In this document: in pieces, positions 61,508-64,000 of the stretch
How positions within the stretch are numbered: position 1 is the first letter of the stretch
Layout: the number at the start of each line of letters is the position of its first letter
NCBI RefSeq assembly: GCF_030124145.1
Contig: NZ_JASKMS010000022.1
Coordinates: forward strand, 1-64,000
From: Streptomyces sp. 378
GTDB lineage: Bacteria > Actinomycetota > Actinomycetes > Streptomycetales > Streptomycetaceae
Direction: 5' to 3'
Length of the DNA: 64,000 nucleotides
The notes under the pieces: generated by a model
Database searches by the model: none
What the model was told of the DNA's origin: nothing
The model's input: the letters and a program-made list of their open reading frames with translations, nothing else
Position numbers and translations under genes: made by a program

Positions 61508-62731
61508 TCACCGACCGGCGAACTTCTTGCTGACCGAGTCGTACACGCCCTTGGCCACATCGCCCAGACGAGGTCCGGCCAGCCAGCCCGACGTCACCGG
61601 GCCGATCGAGGTGTTGGACACCAGCGCCGGGTTGCCGTCCGCGCCCGTCGCCACCCAGCCACCGCCGGACGATCCACCGGTCATGGTGCAGCCGATGCGG
61701 TACATCGTGGGATCCGACGCGGTGACCGACAACCGTCCGGGCCGGTCCTGGCACCGGTACAGCTTCTGCCCGTCGTAGGGCCGAGCGGCCGGGTAGCCGA
61801 TCGCCGTGACGCTCTTCACTCGCGGCACCGCGGGCGCCTTGAAGTCGACCGGCAGTGCGGAACCGACGATCTCCTCCAGCGACTTGCCGCCGCTGCCCTT
61901 CTCCGGCGTCACATGGATGACCGCGAAGTCGTACGGCGCGCCGTCGCCGCCCGTCGAACCCCCCTGTTCGATCCACTGGTCCGAGGTCTGCGCCCAGTCG
62001 CCCCACCAGACGCCGTAGGGAGCGACGTCCTCACGGGTGGCGTTCTCCAGCTCCTCCACCGGCTTGCCGTCGTCGTTGTACGACGGCACGAACGCGATGT
62101 TGCGGTACCAGCCGCCCTTCTTGCCCGCGTGCACACAATGGCCCGCCGTCCACACCAGGTTGGACTTGCCCGGGTGTGCCGGGTCCTTCACCACGGTCGC
62201 CGAGCAGACGGCCGAGCCCGCGGGGGAGTCGAAGAACACCTTCCCGGCCGTGGCGTCGTTGGCGTGGTACGACGGCGGCACGGCCTGCGCCTCGACCGGC
62301 TCCGGCGTCGGGTCGGTCACGCCCCGGTCACCGGAGAGGTCGCCCGCTTCGACACCCTGGTCGGGCTCCTCGGCCTCCCGCATGCGGTCCGGGTTCCACA
62401 GGCCCTCGATGATCGGGTTGATGTATTCGTTGGCCTCGCGCAGCCAGTCGTCCCGGTCCCAGTTCTTCCAGGCGCCGTTCTTCCACTTGTCGATGTCGAT
62501 CCCGTGCTCGCGGAGCCGGTCCCTGAGATCGGCCGGGATCCTGAACTTGCCGTCGTCGGAGGCCGTGGCGGACGCGGAGGCCTCACCGTCCGCCGTGGCG
62601 TCGCCGGAATCGCAGGCCGTGGTGGTGAGCGCGAGCACCGAGGCGAGGGCCACGGCGGCCAGTACGGGGGAGTTCCTGCGGCGCGCCCTCCCCTTTCGAC
62701 CGATGGTGGACCGCGGCCGTGTGGATCGCAT
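61508..62731 (-). CDS. Lipoprotein trypsin-like serine protease, copy 2
   Basis: 407 residues, colinear with copy 1 and clearly homologous over the whole length. The lipoprotein signal ends at LALTTTACDS (Cys40). The conserved region IPADLRDRLREHGIDIDKWK and WLREANEYINPIIEGLW is followed by the triad in WTAGHCVHAGKKGG, APYDFAVIHV and MTGGSSGGGW. Both copies are oriented alike, so a tandem duplication is the simplest origin. The divergence is considerable, so it is not recent. The substrate is unknown. Confidence 0.92.
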   Translation of the reverse strand: MRSTRPRSTIGRKGRARRRNSPVLAAVALASVLALTTTACDSGDATADGEASASATASDDGKFRIPADLRDRLREHGIDIDKWKNGAWKNWDRDDWLREANEYINPIIEGLWNPDRMREAEEPDQGVEAGDLSGDRGVTDPTPEPVEAQAVPPSYHANDATAGKVFFDSPAGSAVCSATVVKDPAHPGKSNLVWTAGHCVHAGKKGGWYRNIAFVPSYNDDGKPVEELENATREDVAPYGVWWGDWAQTSDQWIEQGGSTGGDGAPYDFAVIHVTPEKGSGGKSLEEIVGSALPVDFKAPAVPRVKSVTAIGYPAARPYDGQKLYRCQDRPGRLSVTASDPTMYRIGCTMTGGSSGGGWVATGADGNPALVSNTSIGPVTSGWLAGPRLGDVAKGVYDSVSKKFAGR

Positions 62732-63061
62732 GATCTGACTCCCCCTGATGTGAAACGAACGTGGACGAACCGGCGCTTAGGCCCCGATTTCCGCTGACAC
62801 TCGGGACGTTCGGGCCGCCTCACTGTGTCCGGGAACGGCACCACACACTATGCGGTGGCTGTGGGGGCGTTCCGACGGATCCGCAACAGTTCCGTTACGG
62901 AAAGGATCTTGAGGCAACCCGTAACCCGGTGAGTGATCCGAGGTTGGTAGCGGTGGGGAGCCTGCTGTCTGTGCGCGGTCTCCTGTGCCCGTGCCCAGTG
63001 GAAGGTCAGGGAAGTCGTGGCGGAATCCACCCAGGGGAGTTGTGCGTCAGAGGAGGCCGCT
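62732..63061. promoter_or_regulatory. Divergent region between protease copy 2 and the aminotransferase
   Basis: 330 bp without a gene. It carries promoters in both directions. The aminotransferase ribosome-binding site GAGGAGG is at 63050-63056. A near-palindrome ttccgttacggaa at 62890-62902 may be a regulator site. No clear iron box was found. Confidence 0.4.
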
Positions 63062-64000
63062 GTGGGGCGTACGCAGGTGACATACCCGGGTGGGGCCGGT
63101 GACACCGTGGCCACCGCGCTCCCCGCGGCACGTGCGACGCACGAGGGAGTCCCGCGCCGCCAGGCCGCACGCGAATCCGCCGCCCGCACCTACGCCCGTG
63201 CCCTGCCGATCGTGCCGGTGCGGGCCCGAGGGCTGACCATCGAGGGCGCGGACGGCCGCCGCTATCTGGACTGCCTCTCCGGTGCCGGCACACTCGCCCT
63301 CGGACACAACCACCCGGTCGTTCTGGAGGCCATCCGCAAGGTCCTCGACTCCGGCGCACCCCTGAGCGCTGTCGCCCTGGCGACACCCGTCAAAGACGCC
63401 TTCCTCGCCGAACTGTTCCGCACTCTGCCGCCGGGACTCGCCGACCGGGCGCGCGTACGGTTCTGCGGACCGGCCGACAGCGAAGCCGTCGAAACCGCCT
63501 TCGCGTTGGTCCGCGCGGCGACCGGGCGAAGCGGTCTCCTGGCCTTCACGGGCGCCGGTCGGGGAAGGACCATCGGGGCTGTCGAGGCCGCGTCCGTGCA
63601 CACCCGTGACGCGTGGGCCACCGGCCTGCCCTATCCGCAGGACTACCGATGCCCCTTCGGTGTAGGAGGAGAGCACGGTGCCGAGCTCGCCGCTCGTTGG
63701 ACCGAATCCCTCCTCGGCGCCCCCGGGACCGCGGTGCCGTTGCCCGGCGGGATGATCGTCGAGCCCGTCGAGTACGAGGGCGGCGTGATCCCCGCACCCG
63801 GCGCCTGGCTGCGGCGCATGCGACAGATCACCGCCGACCGGTCCATCCCTCTGATCGCCGACGAGATCCAGACGGGGGTGGGCCGGACCGGCGCCTTCTG
63901 GGCGGTGGAGCACAGCGGCGTGACCCCCGACGTGATGGTCCTCTCCAAAGCCATCGGCGGCAGCCTGCCGCTGTCCGTCGTCGTCTACCGCGACGACCTC
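63062..64000 (+). CDS. Class III PLP aminotransferase (diaminobutyrate-type), 3' end outside the window
   Basis: Partial: 313 codons to the window edge, without a stop. Class III features are YLDCLSGAGTLALGHNHPVV, GVIPAPGAWLRRMRQI, the PLP-binding Asp in LIADEIQTGVGRTGAFWAVE and the lysine in DVMVLSKAIGGSLPLSVVVY. The central GSL..SVVV segment resembles 2,4-diaminobutyrate-2-oxoglutarate transaminases. GTG 63062 is chosen for GAGGAGG 5 nt upstream; the open frame extends to 63017. From memory, related streptomycetes carry siderophore-type genes (decarboxylase, IucA/IucC) next to such a gene; this cannot be checked here. Confidence 0.88.
   Translation, partial: MGRTQVTYPGGAGDTVATALPAARATHEGVPRRQAARESAARTYARALPIVPVRARGLTIEGADGRRYLDCLSGAGTLALGHNHPVVLEAIRKVLDSGAPLSAVALATPVKDAFLAELFRTLPPGLADRARVRFCGPADSEAVETAFALVRAATGRSGLLAFTGAGRGRTIGAVEAASVHTRDAWATGLPYPQDYRCPFGVGGEHGAELAARWTESLLGAPGTAVPLPGGMIVEPVEYEGGVIPAPGAWLRRMRQITADRSIPLIADEIQTGVGRTGAFWAVEHSGVTPDVMVLSKAIGGSLPLSVVVYRDDL

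Noticed and set aside
62732-63061. Iron-box regulation of the aminotransferase gene, expected if it belongs to a siderophore cluster
   Set aside because: No sequence close to the actinobacterial iron box (ttaggttaggctaacctaa-like) was found in the upstream region.

Overview
The window is a stretch of high-GC actinobacterial chromosome, almost certainly from Streptomyces. The grounds are very high GC with strong third-position bias, frequent GTG starts, leaderless-looking promoters, and a gene order I recall from the S. coelicolor core chromosome: osaC-osaA-osaB-ftsK, then rimO-pgsA-cinA/pncC-clgR-dps, nei2-lhr, recA-recX, gluABCD, miaB, miaA, dapF, rsh, hflX. No prophage, plasmid, CRISPR array or biosynthetic gene cluster is complete inside the window. 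The only mobile-element trace is a decayed IS30-type transposase near 58.7-59.2 kb.

Layout. 0-1.2 kb: 3' end of an rRNA operon (23S tail, 5S, terminator), a shortened DegT-like protein and tRNA-Thr(GGT). 1.3-10.9 kb: an osmotic-stress signalling locus, a multidomain PP2C phosphatase/anti-sigma protein (OsaC-like) divergent from a giant hybrid kinase with about twelve HAMP units (OsaA-like) and an orphan response regulator (OsaB-like). 11-19 kb: FtsK, a RodZ-like membrane regulator, RimO, phosphatidylglycerophosphate synthase, PncC, ClgR and a Dps protein. 19.5-29.5 kb: a minus-strand repair operon (Lhr helicase, Nei2 glycosylase, SDR), an AraC regulator, AzlCD and a toroid-fold protein. 29.5-34 kb: DUF3046, an AI-2E family membrane protein, SOS-controlled recA and recX, and an acetyltransferase. 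34-37 kb: rhodanese and cysteine dioxygenase behind a cysteine-rich leader peptide, and a flavin monooxygenase. 37-44.7 kb: gluABCD, a divergent two-component system, a TAXI-type binding protein and a MazG-like protein. 44.8-58.6 kb: a KhtTU-like antiporter, MiaB, a class III extradiol dioxygenase-like protein, small conserved proteins, MiaA, DapF, an Rsh alarmone protein, an M1 peptidase and HflX. 58.7-64 kb: the variable end, with IS30 remnants, a frameshifted acetyltransferase, two tandem lipoprotein serine proteases and the start of a class III aminotransferase that runs off the window.

Functional themes are stress sensing (Osa proteins, ClgR, Dps, Rsh), DNA repair and segregation (FtsK, Lhr, Nei2, RecA, RecX), tRNA and ribosome modification (RimO, MiaB, MiaA, HflX) and amino-acid/sulfur handling (Glu transport, AzlCD, cysteine dioxygenase-rhodanese).

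The most interesting points are four. (1) A previously unannotated 28-codon cysteine-rich leader ORF with a complete, apparently leaderless promoter sits in front of cysteine dioxygenase. (2) A -10-like hexamer lies 6-7 nt upstream of the start codon at many genes. (3) Three intergenic tandem-repeat arrays abut the 3' ends of genes, and two of them copy the stop codon. (4) The Rsh protein has an intact hydrolase but a degenerate synthetase half. All identifications come from reading the sequence and family knowledge; no database search was run.
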